From Jejubacter calystegiae (GTDB taxonomy: Bacteria; Pseudomonadota; Gammaproteobacteria; Enterobacterales; Enterobacteriaceae): a DNA stretch of 64,000 nt. The notes under the pieces were generated by a model. It was not told the origin of the DNA, did not search any database, and worked only from the letters and a program-made list of their open reading frames with translations. Of the stretch, positions 9,141 through 19,659 are shown piece after piece. Both the position numbers and the translations under genes were made by a program. Where the stretch lies: assembly GCF_005671395.1 (NCBI RefSeq), contig NZ_CP040428.1, positions 5,094,185-5,158,184 on the forward strand. Direction: 5' to 3'. Each line of letters begins with the position of its first letter. Within the stretch, counting starts at the first letter, position 1.

Positions 9141-9728
9141 TCAGGCCTTCGCCTTCGCCACGGAAACCATCGCGGCGCGGATGGTACGGCCATTCAGGGT
9201 GTAACCCTTCTGCATCACCATCAGCACGTGGTTCGGTTGAACCTCTTCGGATTCCACCATCGCGATCGCCTGGTGAACATCCGGGTTGAAGGGAACCTGG
9301 GTATCTCCCACCACTTCAACACCAAACTTACGGACCACGTCGAGCATCGATTTACGGGTCAGCTCGATCCCTTCAATCATCGCGGCCATATCGCCATTCT
9401 CTTTGTCGGCCACTTCCAGAGCGCGATCCAGGCTGTCGAGCACCGGCAGCAGTTCGTTAACGAACTTCTCCAGCGCGAACTTGTGCGCTTTTTCCACATC
9501 CTGTTCGGTACGGCGACGCAGGTTTTCCATCTCTGCCCTGGTGCGCAGTTGAATATCGCGCTCCTGCTGCTGAGCCGCGGCTAACTGCGCTTCCAGATTA
9601 GCGATACGTTCGTCGCGCGGATCCACCTGTTCAGCACCTTCAGTCACTTCCACCTCTTCATGCTGCTGTTCCGTGGTGTTCTCTTCAGAGACTTGCTCGT
9701 CTGGTCGATTCTGTTCTTTACTACTCAT
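9141..9728 (-). CDS. grpE: nucleotide exchange factor GrpE
   Basis: 195 aa (E. coli 197). GrpE is the homodimeric nucleotide-exchange factor of DnaK. An acidic disordered start is followed by a long coiled coil (residues about 40-110, Gln/Glu/Arg-rich, [20 protein letters not shown]) and the beta-domain ending [19 protein letters not shown], the family signature. A sigma-32 promoter lies upstream at 9774-9801. Convergent with yfjD, divergent from nadK. Confidence 0.98.
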   Translation of the reverse strand: MSSKEQNRPDEQVSEENTTEQQHEEVEVTEGAEQVDPRDERIANLEAQLAAAQQQERDIQLRTRAEMENLRRRTEQDVEKAHKFALEKFVNELLPVLDSLDRALEVADKENGDMAAMIEGIELTRKSMLDVVRKFGVEVVGDTQVPFNPDVHQAIAMVESEEVQPNHVLMVMQKGYTLNGRTIRAAMVSVAKAKA

Positions 9729-9773
9729 GAAATTCTCCGCGTTTCTTTAGCATTCATCTGGCTGGTTCGCTTA

Positions 9774-9801
9774 TTATGGGGATCAGTTTCCCGGTTTCAA
9801 G
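9774..9801 (-). promoter_or_regulatory. sigma-32 heat-shock promoter of grpE
   Basis: On the minus strand CTTGAAA, 13 nt, CCCCATAA: a close fit to the sigma-32 consensus (CTTGAAA-N11-16-CCCCATNT), 46 nt upstream of the grpE start. Confidence 0.92.
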
Positions 9802-9853
9802 GGACGCTGGCAGATTGTGGAACGCACGCCTTGTTTAAGGACCTGACTGGAAA

Positions 9854-10732
9854 ATGAATAAACATTTCAACTGCATCGGTATTGTCGGGCATCCACGCCA
9901 CCCCACCGCGCTGACCACCCACGAAATGCTCTGGCGCTGGCTGCACGAAGCGGGCTATGACGTCATTGTCGAACAGCAGATCGCCCAGGAGCTTCAGCTC
10001 ACTCAGGTACGCACCGGCACCCTGGCGGAAATTGGCCAGCAGGCGGATCTCGCCGTGGTGGTCGGTGGCGACGGTAATATGCTTGGCGCCGCACGGGTGC
10101 TGGCGCGCTACGATATTAAAGTGATCGGCATCAACCGCGGTAATCTGGGTTTTCTGACCGACCTCGATCCTGACAACGCCCAGCAGCAGCTTGCCGACGT
10201 CCTTGAGGGGCACTATATCACCGAACAGCGCTTTTTGCTGGAAGCCCAGGTATGCCGCCGCGATCGCCAGAGCCGCCTGAGCACCGCCATCAATGAAGTG
10301 GTGCTGCACCCCGGCAAGGTGGCGCATATGATCGAATTTGAAGTCTATATCGACGAGAAATTCGCTTTTTCCCAGCGTTCAGACGGGCTGATTATCTCTA
10401 CCCCAACGGGGTCCACCGCCTATTCGCTTTCCGCCGGCGGCCCCATTCTGACGCCTTCGCTAAACGCCATTACCCTGGTGCCGATGTTCCCCCATACCCT
10501 GTCGGCGCGCCCGCTGGTCATTGACAGTTGCAGCACCATCCGACTGCGTTTTTCCCATATGCGCAGCGACCTGGAAATTAGCTGCGACAGCCAGATCGCT
10601 CTGCCTATTCAGGAAGGCGAAGATGTGGTGATCCGCCGCTGTAACTATCACCTGAACCTGATCCACCCTAAAGATTACAGCTATTTCAATACATTAAGCT
10701 CAAAGCTGGGCTGGTCAAAAAAATTATTCTGA
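9854..10732 (+). CDS. nadK: NAD kinase
   Basis: 292 aa, E. coli length. Phosphorylates NAD+ to NADP+. The [11 protein letters not shown] catalytic motif (near residue 72), the [16 protein letters not shown] stretch and [17 protein letters not shown] are all present. Start [20 protein letters not shown] matches the family. Divergent from grpE and 84 nt upstream of recN, from which it is separated by LexA boxes. Confidence 0.98.
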   Translation: MNKHFNCIGIVGHPRHPTALTTHEMLWRWLHEAGYDVIVEQQIAQELQLTQVRTGTLAEIGQQADLAVVVGGDGNMLGAARVLARYDIKVIGINRGNLGFLTDLDPDNAQQQLADVLEGHYITEQRFLLEAQVCRRDRQSRLSTAINEVVLHPGKVAHMIEFEVYIDEKFAFSQRSDGLIISTPTGSTAYSLSAGGPILTPSLNAITLVPMFPHTLSARPLVIDSCSTIRLRFSHMRSDLEISCDSQIALPIQEGEDVVIRRCNYHLNLIHPKDYSYFNTLSSKLGWSKKLF

Positions 10733-10751
10733 AATTCGCCCAGCCACTTTA

Positions 10752-10789
10752 CTGTATAAAAAACCAGGCTATACTGTGCAAAAACACAG
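10752..10789. promoter_or_regulatory. tandem LexA boxes of recN
   Basis: Two sites with exact CTG-N10-CAG spacing, at 10752-10767 and 10774-10789, immediately before the recN ribosome binding site. E. coli recN likewise carries multiple SOS boxes, giving tight repression and strong DNA-damage induction. Confidence 0.9.
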
Positions 10790-10816
10790 CCCTGATATTT
10801 ATACAGGAGAGTGGCT

Positions 10817-12478
10817 ATGCTGGCACAACTCACCATCAGCAACTTCGCTATCGTTCGCGACCTTGAGGTAGATTTTCAGCGTGGTATGACCGCCATCACC
10901 GGCGAGACCGGCGCGGGGAAATCCATTGCTATCGACGCACTGACCCTGTGCCTGGGCGGCCGTGCCGATGCCGAAATGGTACGCCCCGGCGCCGCTCGTG
11001 CCGACCTGTGCGCCCGTTTTTCACTTAAGGATACCCCCGCCGCCCGCCGCTGGCTGGAGCAGAACGACCTGGAAGATGGCAGCGAATGTCTGCTACGCAG
11101 GGTGATCAACGCCGATGGTCGCTCCCGGGGCTTTATTAACGGCACCGCCGTCCCTCTCTCTCAGCTACGCGACCTGGGCCAGCGGCTGATCCAGATCCAC
11201 GGTCAACACGCCCATCAGCAGCTTCTGCGCCCGGAACATCAGAAACACCTGCTGGACGGTTACGCGGGGGAAGCGGCGTTACAACAGGAGATGGCCGAAC
11301 GCTACCGCGCCTGGCATCGTAGCTGCCGGGAACTGGCCAGCTTCCAGCAGCAGTCACAGGAGCGCGCCGCGCGCGCCGAACTGCTCCACTACCAGCTAAA
11401 AGAGCTTAATGAGTTCGCCCCTCAGGCCGGCGAGTTCGAAACTATCGACGAAGAGTACCGTCGCCTGGCGAACAGCGGTCAGTTGCTTTCTACCGGTCAA
11501 CAGGCGCTAACGCTGCTGGCCGACGGAGAAGATCAGACGCTCAGCAGCCAGCTCTATAGCGCCCGCCAGCTGGTCACTGAACTGGCAGGCATGGACGATA
11601 AGCTTTCCGGAGTGCTGGAAATGCTGGAAGAGGCCGCCATCCAGCTCGACGAAGCCAGCGACGAGCTGCGCCACTACTGCGATCGCATGGACCTGGATCC
11701 CAACCGCCTGTTTGAGCTGGAACAGCGTATCTCACGTCAGATAGCCCTGGCGCGCAAGCATCAGATTGCGCCGGAAGCGCTGCCGGAACTACACCAGCAA
11801 CTGCTGGAAGAACAGCGCCTGCTGGACGAACAGGGCGAAGGTCAGGAGGCGCTGGCCCTGGCGGTGGAACAGAACCATCGCCAGGCGCTGGAAACCGCGC
11901 AACGCCTGCACCAGAGCCGTAGCGCCAGCGCCCGCGAGTTGGAACGACTCATCGCCGACAGCATGCAGGCGCTGGCCATGCCCCATGGCCGCCTGACCAT
12001 TGCGGTAGAGTTCAGCGAAAACCAGCTGACGGCGGAAGGGGCGGATCGCGTGGAGTTCCACGTGTGCACGAACCCGGGCCAGCCCTTGCAGCCGCTGGCC
12101 AAAGTCGCCTCCGGCGGCGAACTGTCGCGTATCGCGCTGGCAATCCAGGTGATTACCGCCCGCAAGATGGAAACACCGGCGCTGATTTTCGACGAAGTGG
12201 ATGTGGGTATCAGCGGCCCCACTGCCGCGGTCGTAGGTCAGATGCTGCGCCAGTTGGGCGACTCCACCCAGGTGATGTGCGTTACCCACCTGCCCCAGGT
12301 GGCTGGCTGCGGGCACCACCACTTCTTTGTCAGCAAAGAGACCGACGGCGAAGTGACAGAAACCCGCATGCAGCCGCTGGATAAGCGAGCCAGACTGCGC
12401 GAACTGGCACGCCTGCTGGGCGGCAGCGAAGTCACCCGCAACACCCTGGCCAACGCCAAAGATCTACTGGCCGCCTGA
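10817..12478 (+). CDS. recN: DNA repair protein RecN
   Basis: 553 aa from ATG 10817 ([20 protein letters not shown]); an in-frame GTG two codons upstream is less likely given AGGAGA spacing and E. coli homology. RecN is an SMC-like ATPase for double-strand break repair. Walker [15 protein letters not shown] (near 27), a long central coiled coil with an interrupted middle (about 160-360), the signature [14 protein letters not shown] and Walker [13 protein letters not shown] followed by TAAVVGQML. Transcription is SOS-controlled by the two LexA boxes. Confidence 0.98.
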   Translation: MLAQLTISNFAIVRDLEVDFQRGMTAITGETGAGKSIAIDALTLCLGGRADAEMVRPGAARADLCARFSLKDTPAARRWLEQNDLEDGSECLLRRVINADGRSRGFINGTAVPLSQLRDLGQRLIQIHGQHAHQQLLRPEHQKHLLDGYAGEAALQQEMAERYRAWHRSCRELASFQQQSQERAARAELLHYQLKELNEFAPQAGEFETIDEEYRRLANSGQLLSTGQQALTLLADGEDQTLSSQLYSARQLVTELAGMDDKLSGVLEMLEEAAIQLDEASDELRHYCDRMDLDPNRLFELEQRISRQIALARKHQIAPEALPELHQQLLEEQRLLDEQGEGQEALALAVEQNHRQALETAQRLHQSRSASARELERLIADSMQALAMPHGRLTIAVEFSENQLTAEGADRVEFHVCTNPGQPLQPLAKVASGGELSRIALAIQVITARKMETPALIFDEVDVGISGPTAAVVGQMLRQLGDSTQVMCVTHLPQVAGCGHHHFFVSKETDGEVTETRMQPLDKRARLRELARLLGGSEVTRNTLANAKDLLAA

Positions 12479-12491
12479 CAGCCCAGGGACA

Positions 12492-12520
12492 GCGCCGCAG
12501 CCGGATTTCGGGTGCGGCGC
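12492..12520 (+). terminator. hairpin downstream of recN, in a 304-base gap before bamE
   Basis: Stem GCGCCGCA / TGCGGCGC plus an inner CCG/CGG pair, 13 nt after the recN stop; the U-tract is missing. The rest of 12479-12782 holds no convincing gene; the bamE promoter presumably lies near 12700-12740 (AT-rich TTTATTATCATCGG). Confidence 0.5.
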
Positions 12521-12782
12521 CGGGTAAAACAGTGAATAACGCAGGAATTCGCAACAGAATAAAACGAGCTACTGACCGGGTCATGAAAATCAGCGAGGCG
12601 GCGTAAAACGCGGCACTCAGGCAAAAACAGCGTAAAAACAGTCACCCTGCCGCCAACTTTTTTCACCGCTGGCGGTCTCAGTGAAGCGCCTTTAAGGTTT
12701 TAAACTGCGTAAAGGTTTATTATCATCGGCGTATTACGTATGAGCCACGCGCCGTTCGGGCCCGAAAAGGAATCAAATCACT

Positions 12783-13121
12783 ATGCGCTGTAAAACGCTG
12801 ACTGCCGCCGCAGCGGTTCTTCTGATGTTAACCGCCGGCTGTTCCACTCTGGAGCGAGTGGTTTATCGCCCTGACATCAGCCAGGGTAACTATCTGGCTC
12901 CTGGCGACGTTTCAAAAATCCGCGTCGGTATGACGCAGCAGCAGGTTGCCTATGCGCTGGGTACGCCGATGATGACCGATCCCTTCGGTAGCAACACCTG
13001 GTATTATATCTTCCGCCAGCAGCCGGGCCACGAGAAAGTCACCCAGCAGACCCTGACGCTGACCTTCGACAGCAACGGCGTACTGACCAATATCGACAAC
13101 AAGCCCGCGCTGCAGAAGTAA
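12783..13121 (+). CDS. bamE: outer membrane assembly lipoprotein BamE
   Basis: 112 aa (E. coli 113). A lipoprotein signal peptide ends in the lipobox LTAGC with Cys at residue 20. The mature domain carries [20 protein letters not shown] and [20 protein letters not shown], the SmpA/OmlA fold motifs. BamE is a small accessory subunit of the BAM complex that inserts beta-barrel proteins. Convergent with rnfH across a shared terminator. Confidence 0.97.
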   Translation: MRCKTLTAAAAVLLMLTAGCSTLERVVYRPDISQGNYLAPGDVSKIRVGMTQQQVAYALGTPMMTDPFGSNTWYYIFRQQPGHEKVTQQTLTLTFDSNGVLTNIDNKPALQK

Positions 13122-13138
13122 ACCGGCGGACCGGCATA

Positions 13139-13165
13139 AAAAAAGCTCCCAAGGGGAGCTTTTTT
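13139..13165. terminator. bidirectional terminator between bamE and rnfH
   Basis: AAAAAGCTCCC / GGGAGCTTTTTT with a 3-nt loop: a rho-independent terminator with A- and T-runs on either side, serving both convergent genes. Confidence 0.92.
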
Positions 13166-13179
13166 GTTGCGCTAAACCG

Positions 13180-13470
13180 CTACGACTTATTCTTGCCTGC
13201 GGCACGCTGACGGCGCAGCTCTTTCGGATCGGCAATCAGCGGGCGATAGATTTCCACCCGGTCGCCATCGTGCACCTCATCGCCCGCTTTTGCCGGACGG
13301 CTGTAGATACCCAGCTTATTTTTTTGCAGACTGATATCCGGGCGCAGCTCCAGCAGACCGGAAGCCACAATGGCCTGCTCCAGGGTCGCCCCCTGGGGTA
13401 GCGTCACCCGCCGCAGATACTGATGTTCCGGCAGCGCATAAACCACCTCGACCTGGATTTCAGGCGACAC
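13180..13470 (-). CDS. rnfH: RnfH family ubiquitin-fold protein
   Basis: 96 aa from GTG 13470 (product starts [20 protein letters not shown]), chosen for the AGAGGTG site and because E. coli RnfH has 96 aa; a longer frame would run back through ratA. The beta-grasp domain ends in [20 protein letters not shown], diagnostic for UPF0125/RnfH. The function is unresolved. The start overlaps the ratA stop by 11 nt, the usual ratA-rnfH (yfjGF) arrangement. Confidence 0.95.
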   Translation of the reverse strand: MSPEIQVEVVYALPEHQYLRRVTLPQGATLEQAIVASGLLELRPDISLQKNKLGIYSRPAKAGDEVHDGDRVEIYRPLIADPKELRRQRAAGKNKS

Positions 13471-13897
13471 TGTACACCTCTTTGGCCCGGCTCGTGAACG
13501 CCTGCACCATATTGCCCGCCAGCTCTTTAAAGATGCGGCCAAACGCCAGCTCGATCAGCTTATTGGTAAATTCGAAATCCAGCTGGAATTCGATACGACA
13601 GGCATCCGGCGCCAGCGGCGTAAACTTCCAGCCGCCCATCAGCTTCTTAAAGGGGCCATCCACCAGATGCATCAGGATACTCTGGTTGCTGGTCAGCGTA
13701 TTGCGGGTGGTAAAAGTCTTGCTGATCCCGGCTTTCGCCACCTCCACCGCCGCCGTCATCTGGCCGGGAGTGGATTCCAGCACCCGGCTACCCACGCAGC
13801 CCGGCAGGAAGTCGGGATAGGACTTTACATCATTGACTAACTGATACATCTGCTCAGCGCTATAAGGCACCAGCGCAGTGCGACTGATCTGCGGCAT
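13460..13897 (-). CDS. ratA: START-domain protein RatA
   Basis: 145 aa, beginning [21 protein letters not shown] single polyketide cyclase/START domain with [17 protein letters not shown] and the C-terminal helix [21 protein letters not shown]. coli RatA was described as a toxin blocking 70S association; it is also the homologue of the coenzyme Q-binding COQ10 protein, so its main role is debated. Divergent from smpB and coupled to rnfH. Confidence 0.95.
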   Translation of the reverse strand: MPQISRTALVPYSAEQMYQLVNDVKSYPDFLPGCVGSRVLESTPGQMTAAVEVAKAGISKTFTTRNTLTSNQSILMHLVDGPFKKLMGGWKFTPLAPDACRIEFQLDFEFTNKLIELAFGRIFKELAGNMVQAFTSRAKEVYSVA

Positions 13898-14044
13898 ACC
13901 ATTTCCTGTGTCTCATACAACCCACAGATAATAACATTTCTGGCCTGGCAAAGAAAAATTACGCAGCAAGACATGCTAACATAGTCTGTCCCCCACGGGA
14001 TGGGGGTGCGTTTTACCATCGGATTACCTATACTGAGCGGCACT

Positions 14045-14527
14045 ATGACGAAGAAAAAAGCACACAAACCTGGCTCAGCCACCATTGCGCTTAATAAGCG
14101 CGCCCGCCATGAATACTTTATCGAAGATGAATACGAAGCGGGCCTGGCCCTTCAGGGCTGGGAAGTTAAGTCGCTGCGCGCCGGTAAGGCCAATATTGGC
14201 GATAGCTATGTGATCCTGAGAGATGGCGAAGCCTACCTGTTCGGCGCTAACTTTACGCCGCTGAGCGTTGCCTCTACCCACGTAGTCTGCGACCCGATCC
14301 GCACCCGTAAGCTGCTGCTGAATCAGCGCGAGCTGGACACCCTGTACGGACGCATTAACCGCGAAGGCTATACCATAGTGGCGCTGTCGCTGTACTGGAA
14401 GAACGCCTGGTGCAAGGTGAAAATTGGCGTGGCGAAAGGTAAGAAGCAGCACGACAAACGTAACGATGTGAAAGATCGTGAATGGCAGGTCGATAAAGCG
14501 CGGATCATGAAAAACGCCGGTCGCTAA
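14045..14527 (+). CDS. smpB: SsrA-binding protein SmpB
   Basis: 160 aa from ATG 14045 ([20 protein letters not shown]), the E. coli start and length. SmpB binds tmRNA and delivers it to stalled ribosomes. The OB-fold core has [20 protein letters not shown] and YLFGANF, and the basic C-terminal tail [20 protein letters not shown] that reaches into the decoding centre. Its partner RNA, ssrA, lies 1.5 kb downstream with a racemase gene between them. Confidence 0.98.
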   Translation: MTKKKAHKPGSATIALNKRARHEYFIEDEYEAGLALQGWEVKSLRAGKANIGDSYVILRDGEAYLFGANFTPLSVASTHVVCDPIRTRKLLLNQRELDTLYGRINREGYTIVALSLYWKNAWCKVKIGVAKGKKQHDKRNDVKDREWQVDKARIMKNAGR

Positions 14528-14690
14528 ACCAACTCCCCTCCCGTGCTGTCGCCACGGCGGCAGCCATTTTCCCTCTATCCCCCTGACTTTTCTTAGTAAA
14601 TGGCCATAGCCAGAGTATTGACTCACGCCTGAATTCGAATAATTATGCGTTAAAAATAAAAACTCATTCATCAATACTTTGGGACAGACC

Positions 14691-15941
14691 ATGAAAAACG
14701 CTAAAGGACTTCGCCACGCGCTGCCGCTGCTGGCGCTCTTTACGCTGGCCGGCTGCCAGCAGACCACCACACCGGTATCGGCTCATCAGACCGCACCAGA
14801 CCATCACGCGGCCCTGTCGCGCAGCGCCGAACAACCAGGACACGCCTGGCTTGAGATCTCGCGCGGCAAGCTGACCAGCAATATCCACCAGGTTCAGCAG
14901 CTACTGGGCGGGAAATCCACGCTGTGCGCCATTCTGAAAGGCGACGCCTACGGCCACGACCTGTCGCTGGTCACGCCGGTCATGATGGAAAATAACGTTC
15001 AGTGCATTGGCATTGCCAGCAACGCCGAAGTGAAAACGGTGCGCGACCTGGGCTTTAAAGGTCGCCTGATGCGGGTGCGTAGCGCCTCGCCCCAGGAGAT
15101 GGCGAAAGTGATCGACTATAACGTCGAGGAGTTAATCGGTAACCCGCAGGTTGCCAGCGAGCTGAACGCACTGGCAAAGCAGCGCGGTAAAACTCTGCCC
15201 ATCCACCTGGGACTGAACTCTGGCGGTATGTCGCGTAACGGTCTGGATGTCAGTACCTTACAGGGCATTGCCACGGCCAGCCAGATAGCCCACCTTAGCA
15301 ACCTGAAGGTGGTGGGGATTATGACCCACTACCCAATGGAGGATGAAGCCGAAATCCGCGCCGGGCTGAAGCTGTTTAACCAGCAGGCGGCTGCCGTTAT
15401 CGCCGCCGCCGGGCTGAAGCGCAGCGATATTACGCTGCATACCGCCAACACCTGGGCCACGCTGCGGGTACCGGAATCGCGCCTGGACCTGGTGCGGGTC
15501 GGCGGCATCTTCTATGGCGATACCACCGCCACCCATAGCTATCAGCGAGTGATGACCTATAAATCCAACGTCGCTGCCGTTAACGCCTATAAAAAAGGAT
15601 CCACCGTCGGCTATGACCGCACTTACACGTTAAAGCGCGACTCGCTGCTGGCTAACATTCCGGTGGGCTATGCCGACGGCTATCTGCGCGACTTCAGCAA
15701 CAAGGGCCACGTACTGATTGGCGGCCAGCGCTACCCGGTGGTGGGCAAAACCTCGATGAACACCATTATGGTAGATGTTACCGGCACATCGGGTATCGTC
15801 CCAGGCGCCGAAGTGGTGCTGTTCGGCAAACAGGGCAATGCCGAAGTGACCGGTGAAGAGGTGGAAGAGATTACCGATGTGCTGTTCACCCAAACCTCTA
15901 TCCTGTGGGGCGCCACCGTTCCCCGGGTGCTGGTAGACTAA
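14691..15941 (+). CDS. lipoprotein/periplasmic alanine or broad-specificity amino-acid racemase
   Basis: 416 aa from ATG 14691; an in-frame TTG four codons upstream is the alternative. The signal peptide ends at the lipobox TLAGC (Cys near residue 22), so the enzyme should be exported, unlike cytosolic Alr and DadX. The fold-type III PLP barrel has [12 protein letters not shown] (PLP lysine near residue 78), [12 protein letters not shown] and a C-terminal domain with VGYDRTYTL (catalytic tyrosine) and [12 protein letters not shown]. Exported racemases of this size include the Bsr enzymes of Vibrio and Pseudomonas that make non-canonical D-amino acids. The substrate is inferred only. Inserted between smpB and ssrA. 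Confidence 0.85.
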   Translation: MKNAKGLRHALPLLALFTLAGCQQTTTPVSAHQTAPDHHAALSRSAEQPGHAWLEISRGKLTSNIHQVQQLLGGKSTLCAILKGDAYGHDLSLVTPVMMENNVQCIGIASNAEVKTVRDLGFKGRLMRVRSASPQEMAKVIDYNVEELIGNPQVASELNALAKQRGKTLPIHLGLNSGGMSRNGLDVSTLQGIATASQIAHLSNLKVVGIMTHYPMEDEAEIRAGLKLFNQQAAAVIAAAGLKRSDITLHTANTWATLRVPESRLDLVRVGGIFYGDTTATHSYQRVMTYKSNVAAVNAYKKGSTVGYDRTYTLKRDSLLANIPVGYADGYLRDFSNKGHVLIGGQRYPVVGKTSMNTIMVDVTGTSGIVPGAEVVLFGKQGNAEVTGEEVEEITDVLFTQTSILWGATVPRVLVD

Positions 15942-16042
15942 ATCACGCGGCGGCCCGCAAGCGCAGGCTGCCTGAATTGTCGCCACTCTCGTTAGCGACG
16001 GTTCTCCCGTGATAAATTTGTGATATACTCGATTCACTCTTT

Positions 16043-16407
16043 GGGGCTGATTCTGGATTCGACGGGATTCGCGAAACCCAAGGTGCATGCCGAGGTGCGG
16101 TAGGCCTCGCTAAAAAACCGCAAAAAAATAGTCGCAAACGACGAAAACTACGCTTTAGCAGCTTAATAACCTGCTCAGAGCCCTCTCTCCCTAGCCTCCG
16201 CTCTTAGGACGGGGATCAAGAGAGGTCAAACCCAAAAGAGATCGCGTGGATGCCTTGCCTGGGGTTGAAGCGTTAAATCTAATCAGGCTAGTTTGTTAGT
16301 GGCGTGTCCGTCCGCAGCTGGCAGGTGAATGTAAAGACTGGACTAAGCATGTAGTACCGAGGATGTAGGAATTTCGGACGCGGGTTCAACTCCCGCCAGC
16401 TCCACCA
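16043..16407 (+). ncRNA. ssrA: transfer-messenger RNA (tmRNA)
   Basis: Begins GGGGCTGATTCTGGATTCGA and ends with a tRNA-Ala-like 3' half (GGGTTCAACTCCCGCCAGCT then CCACCA), about 365 nt, as in E. coli (363). The resume codon GCA is at 16134 and the tag frame encodes ANDENYALAA followed by TAATAA. It rescues stalled ribosomes with SmpB. A TATACT -10 element lies at 16024-16029. The 3' end is a common integration target and an integrase gene follows directly. Confidence 0.98.
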
Positions 16408-16441
16408 CTTTCTAGTTGTTTGAAGTACAATGAAGTCTACT

Positions 16442-16476
16442 AAGCCCGCACAGCACAAGCTCTGCGGGCTTTTTTA
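16442..16476 (+). terminator. terminator downstream of ssrA
   Basis: Stem AAGCCCGCA / TGCGGGCTT followed by TTTT, 35 nt past the CCA end of tmRNA. Confidence 0.85.
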
Positions 16477-16572
16477 CGTCTATTGTCGTCCAGTGAGAAT
16501 TGCTGAGAACTACGAGTTATGGCACCCTGAATGGGACCCACTAAGAAGGGTCCAAAAACCGAGGGTCCCAAA

Positions 16573-17802
16573 ATGGCAAAAATCGCTAAGAAGCTCACTG
16601 ACACTGAAATCAAAAGCACCAAGCCAGCCGATAAAGAAATCAACTTGTTTGACGGTGATGGTTTGATTCTGCGAATCGCTCCTTTGGCGAAAGGAGGCAA
16701 GAAAAATTGGTATTTCAGGTATGCAGTACCAGTGAGCAAGAAAAGAACCAAAATGAGCCTTGGGACATATCCTCACCTTACCCTTGCAAGAGCCAGAGCC
16801 TTACGTGATGAATATCTCTCCTTTCTGGCAAATGGTGTTGATCCCCAAATCCATAACAACGATAAGGCGAAGGCATTAAAGAGTGCTACTGAGCACACTC
16901 TCCAAGCCGTAGCGCGGAAATGGTTAGATGAGAAGGTAAAGACATCAGGTATCTCACAAGACCATGCAGCAGACATCTGGCGCAGCTTAGAGAGAAATGT
17001 CTTTCCTGGTCTGGGTAATGTCCCTATCAATGAGATCCGACCTAAGCTCTTAAAACAACACCTTGATCCTATTGAGCAACGAGGCGTATTGGAAACTCTA
17101 CGCCGTATCATTTCTCGTCTGAATGAAATCTTCCGGTGGGCAGCCACTGAAGAACTTATTGAGTTCAACCCGGCTGACAACCTTGGTCAAAGATTCAGTA
17201 AACCAAAAAAGCAAAATATGCCTGCCCTTCCCCCAAGCGAATTGCCAAGGTTTATGGAATCTTTGACGAATGCGTCAATCCGGTTGGAAACACGTATGCT
17301 AATTGAATGGCAATTGTTGACATGGGTTCGTCCGGGTGAAGCTGTTCGCGCAAGGTGGTCTGATATTGATACAACTAACAGCATTTGGAACATTCCTGCT
17401 GATTTTATGAAAATGAAAAAGCCACACAAAGTTCCTTTGAGTAAAGAAGCTTTGCGCATCCTTGAATTAATGAAATCAATAAGTGGGCATAGAGAATGGG
17501 TTTTCCCCAGCATTAAAGCGCCTCTTAATCATATGCATGAACAAACAGCCAACGCAGCTATCATCCGAATGGGGTTCGGAGGCGAGCTTGTAGCTCACGG
17601 TATGCGTTCTATTGCAAGAACAGCGGCAGAGGAGTCTGGTAAGTTCAGAGCCGAAGTTCTTGAGGCAGCGCTTGCCCACTCAAAAAAAGATGAAATTATC
17701 GCAGCATACAATCGTGCAGAATATCTGATAGAGCGACAGAGTTTGATGCAATGGTGGAGTGATTACGTTCAAACTCAAAGAGCTAAAGCTATCGCTGCTT
17801 GA
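16573..17802 (+). CDS. P4-family tyrosine integrase at ssrA
   Basis: 409 aa from ATG 16573 (MAKIAKKLTDTEIKSTKPAD), an E. coli IntA-like start; the frame is open for 14 more codons. The N-terminal DUF4102 arm-binding domain reads FDGDGLILRI and LGTYPHLTLARARALRDEYL. A core-binding SAM-like domain follows. The catalytic residues are R in WVRPGEAVRARW, H-x-x-R in HGMRSIARTAAEE, H in AALAHSKKDE and the nucleophile Y in AAYNRAEY. It lies 165 nt from ssrA in the orientation usual for ssrA-integrated islands such as CP4-57. Full length and apparently intact. Confidence 0.95.
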   Translation: MAKIAKKLTDTEIKSTKPADKEINLFDGDGLILRIAPLAKGGKKNWYFRYAVPVSKKRTKMSLGTYPHLTLARARALRDEYLSFLANGVDPQIHNNDKAKALKSATEHTLQAVARKWLDEKVKTSGISQDHAADIWRSLERNVFPGLGNVPINEIRPKLLKQHLDPIEQRGVLETLRRIISRLNEIFRWAATEELIEFNPADNLGQRFSKPKKQNMPALPPSELPRFMESLTNASIRLETRMLIEWQLLTWVRPGEAVRARWSDIDTTNSIWNIPADFMKMKKPHKVPLSKEALRILELMKSISGHREWVFPSIKAPLNHMHEQTANAAIIRMGFGGELVAHGMRSIARTAAEESGKFRAEVLEAALAHSKKDEIIAAYNRAEYLIERQSLMQWWSDYVQTQRAKAIAA

Positions 17803-18052
17803 CTGATACAGGGGATTAGCAAGAAGGATAGGGATAGCCTGGAAAGCCCATATACTGACGAATGCCCCTTAGCTAAAACATTCTCATCGGATTGAAAGCG
17901 CACATGTACATAAAACCAGTATAAAAACATAAGGTTATATAACTAAACTTTGATACGTATGCTTCCATATGTTTTTAGTGTTTGATATGGTGAAAAAAAG
18001 ATACTGATGTTTTTTTATGCTTTCATTGCTTGTTTCCTTAGTGGGCTACCAT

Positions 18053-19216
18053 ATGGATTTCTTTGAAAAAACTAATGCTGACAAAAATTCAATAGGTTTT
18101 ACCTATCAAGATTACGTTGCTTTAAAACATGCCTTAGAGCTTAAACCAGAAGAACACATTGGGATTGAAGTTTATGACGATCTCCATCTTGAGAGCATCG
18201 AGGGTCATAAAACTTTGGTTCAAGTTAAACATTCAATTAACAAGTCTAATATAACTAATAAAGACATAGACTTATGGAAAACATTATATAATTGGTCAGA
18301 GGCGATTAAGACCATAGGCGACAAAAGCATTAGCCTTATTTTTTACACTAACAAAGGTCTTACCTTAGAGCCTGGTATCGTGCAACTTTTGACTAACGAC
18401 ACTAAGGACATTGAAAAAATAAAAAATGAAATAGAAAAGATAGAACAAGATCATAAAAATAAGTCAGATGACCTCTATAAGTATATTTCTATCATAAACT
18501 CACTCGATAGCAATTCTTCTAAACGTTTATTTAATAGTATAAGTTTTCAACATAGCGAAGATGGGATCATCCGCCAAATAAAAACATTACTAAAAACATT
18601 AGCAATCCCTGATGATAAAATAGATGATGCTTTTAATTATATTTCAGGTGCTTTTTTTAAACATAAATATGACTTGGTTAAAAATCATACCAAAATAAAT
18701 ATAAGTTATGATGATTTTCGAAATAATTTGGGAATAGATAGGATTATTCAAATTTCAAGAAATTGTATAAATAATTTCGACCAATACTACGATTTTGAAT
18801 CTGCATACCCAACTAACGTTGAGTCAAAGATCTCTTACAAACAACTCAAAGATTTGGATTTGAATAGCGATTCAATCGTAAAATATGTAAATGAAATGGC
18901 CAAAACAGAAGCTTTCATTCAAAAATTGCAAAGCTCTGGAGATTTAACAACTCAAGAAGAAAGACTAATATATCAAAAAGCGCTTGATGAATGGCAATCA
19001 CGTCATTCAGCAACGTATATACGAAGCCGTTTTACAGAAATAAATGAAGATCATCTTAATAAAGCCTTCTCTGTCTATACTGAATTGACAGGGAACTGTA
19101 ATATTGTGTTGGATAAAAATCAATTACCTAAATCTATGACTACAGGAACGTTCTTGCTCCTTTCAGATAAGCCAAAAATAGGATGGCTTCAAAACTGGGA
19201 GTCAGTCTATAAATGA
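18053..19216 (+). CDS. ABC-three-component effector with N-terminal DUF4297/Cap4-like nuclease domain
   Basis: 387 aa from ATG 18053; a frame ATG at 18017 has no ribosome site. N-terminal GFTYQDYVALKHAL, then IGIEVYDDLHLE and TLVQVKHSI (residues about 15-60) give the acidic...E/Q-x-K layout of PD-(D/E)XK nucleases of the DUF4297/Cap4 group. The rest is helical and charged, with KIGWLQNWESVYK at the end as in ABC-3C C-terminal components. The stop overlaps the next start (ATGA). AT-rich, unlike the backbone. The ABC-3C assignment rests on the adjoining middle component and DUF3732-type ATPase. Confidence 0.7.
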   Translation: MDFFEKTNADKNSIGFTYQDYVALKHALELKPEEHIGIEVYDDLHLESIEGHKTLVQVKHSINKSNITNKDIDLWKTLYNWSEAIKTIGDKSISLIFYTNKGLTLEPGIVQLLTNDTKDIEKIKNEIEKIEQDHKNKSDDLYKYISIINSLDSNSSKRLFNSISFQHSEDGIIRQIKTLLKTLAIPDDKIDDAFNYISGAFFKHKYDLVKNHTKINISYDDFRNNLGIDRIIQISRNCINNFDQYYDFESAYPTNVESKISYKQLKDLDLNSDSIVKYVNEMAKTEAFIQKLQSSGDLTTQEERLIYQKALDEWQSRHSATYIRSRFTEINEDHLNKAFSVYTELTGNCNIVLDKNQLPKSMTTGTFLLLSDKPKIGWLQNWESVYK

Positions 19217-19659
19217 AAATATATAACAATGAGCTTTTGGGTATATTCTCTTTGCAAGAGGTGTTATCAATAGCATCAAATATTGAAATAAGCAATGCAA
19301 TGCTAATTTTACCAATTATATTTCATAAAAAAAGCTTAGATTACCTTGCCCACAAGAGAACCAATACACTATCTTTTCAAGATCTACTATTAACCAAGCC
19401 CGAAATAATAGTATCCATAAATAAAAGATTCTATAATTTCCTTCCATCCTCAGTTAATTGTGTTTCATTGTGCCTTGAAAATGGAATAGCTGAATTAGAA
19501 CACGGTAAATTAGCATTTAAAAACAAGTTAATATTAGATAATGCGATCCCGTTTATTGGCAAAAGAGCCGTAAAAATACAGGCAGCATCTATAAATGTTG
19601 CACGTTTATTATTAGAAGAAGCACACAATATATATGACATTTGTGGAGTTAGATTATAA
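19213..19659 (+). CDS. ABC-three-component system middle component
   Basis: 148 aa, start ATGA overlapping the previous stop and stop TAATG overlapping the next start. No enzymatic motif. The length, the hydrophobic N-terminal stretch (NAMLILPIIFHKKSLDYLAHK), the SFQDLLLTKPEIIVSINKRF helix and the C-terminal KIQAASINVARLLLEEA match the small middle components that link effector and ATPase in ABC-3C systems (Krishnan, Burroughs, Iyer, Aravind). Context carries most of the weight. Confidence 0.65.
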   Translation: MKIYNNELLGIFSLQEVLSIASNIEISNAMLILPIIFHKKSLDYLAHKRTNTLSFQDLLLTKPEIIVSINKRFYNFLPSSVNCVSLCLENGIAELEHGKLAFKNKLILDNAIPFIGKRAVKIQAASINVARLLLEEAHNIYDICGVRL

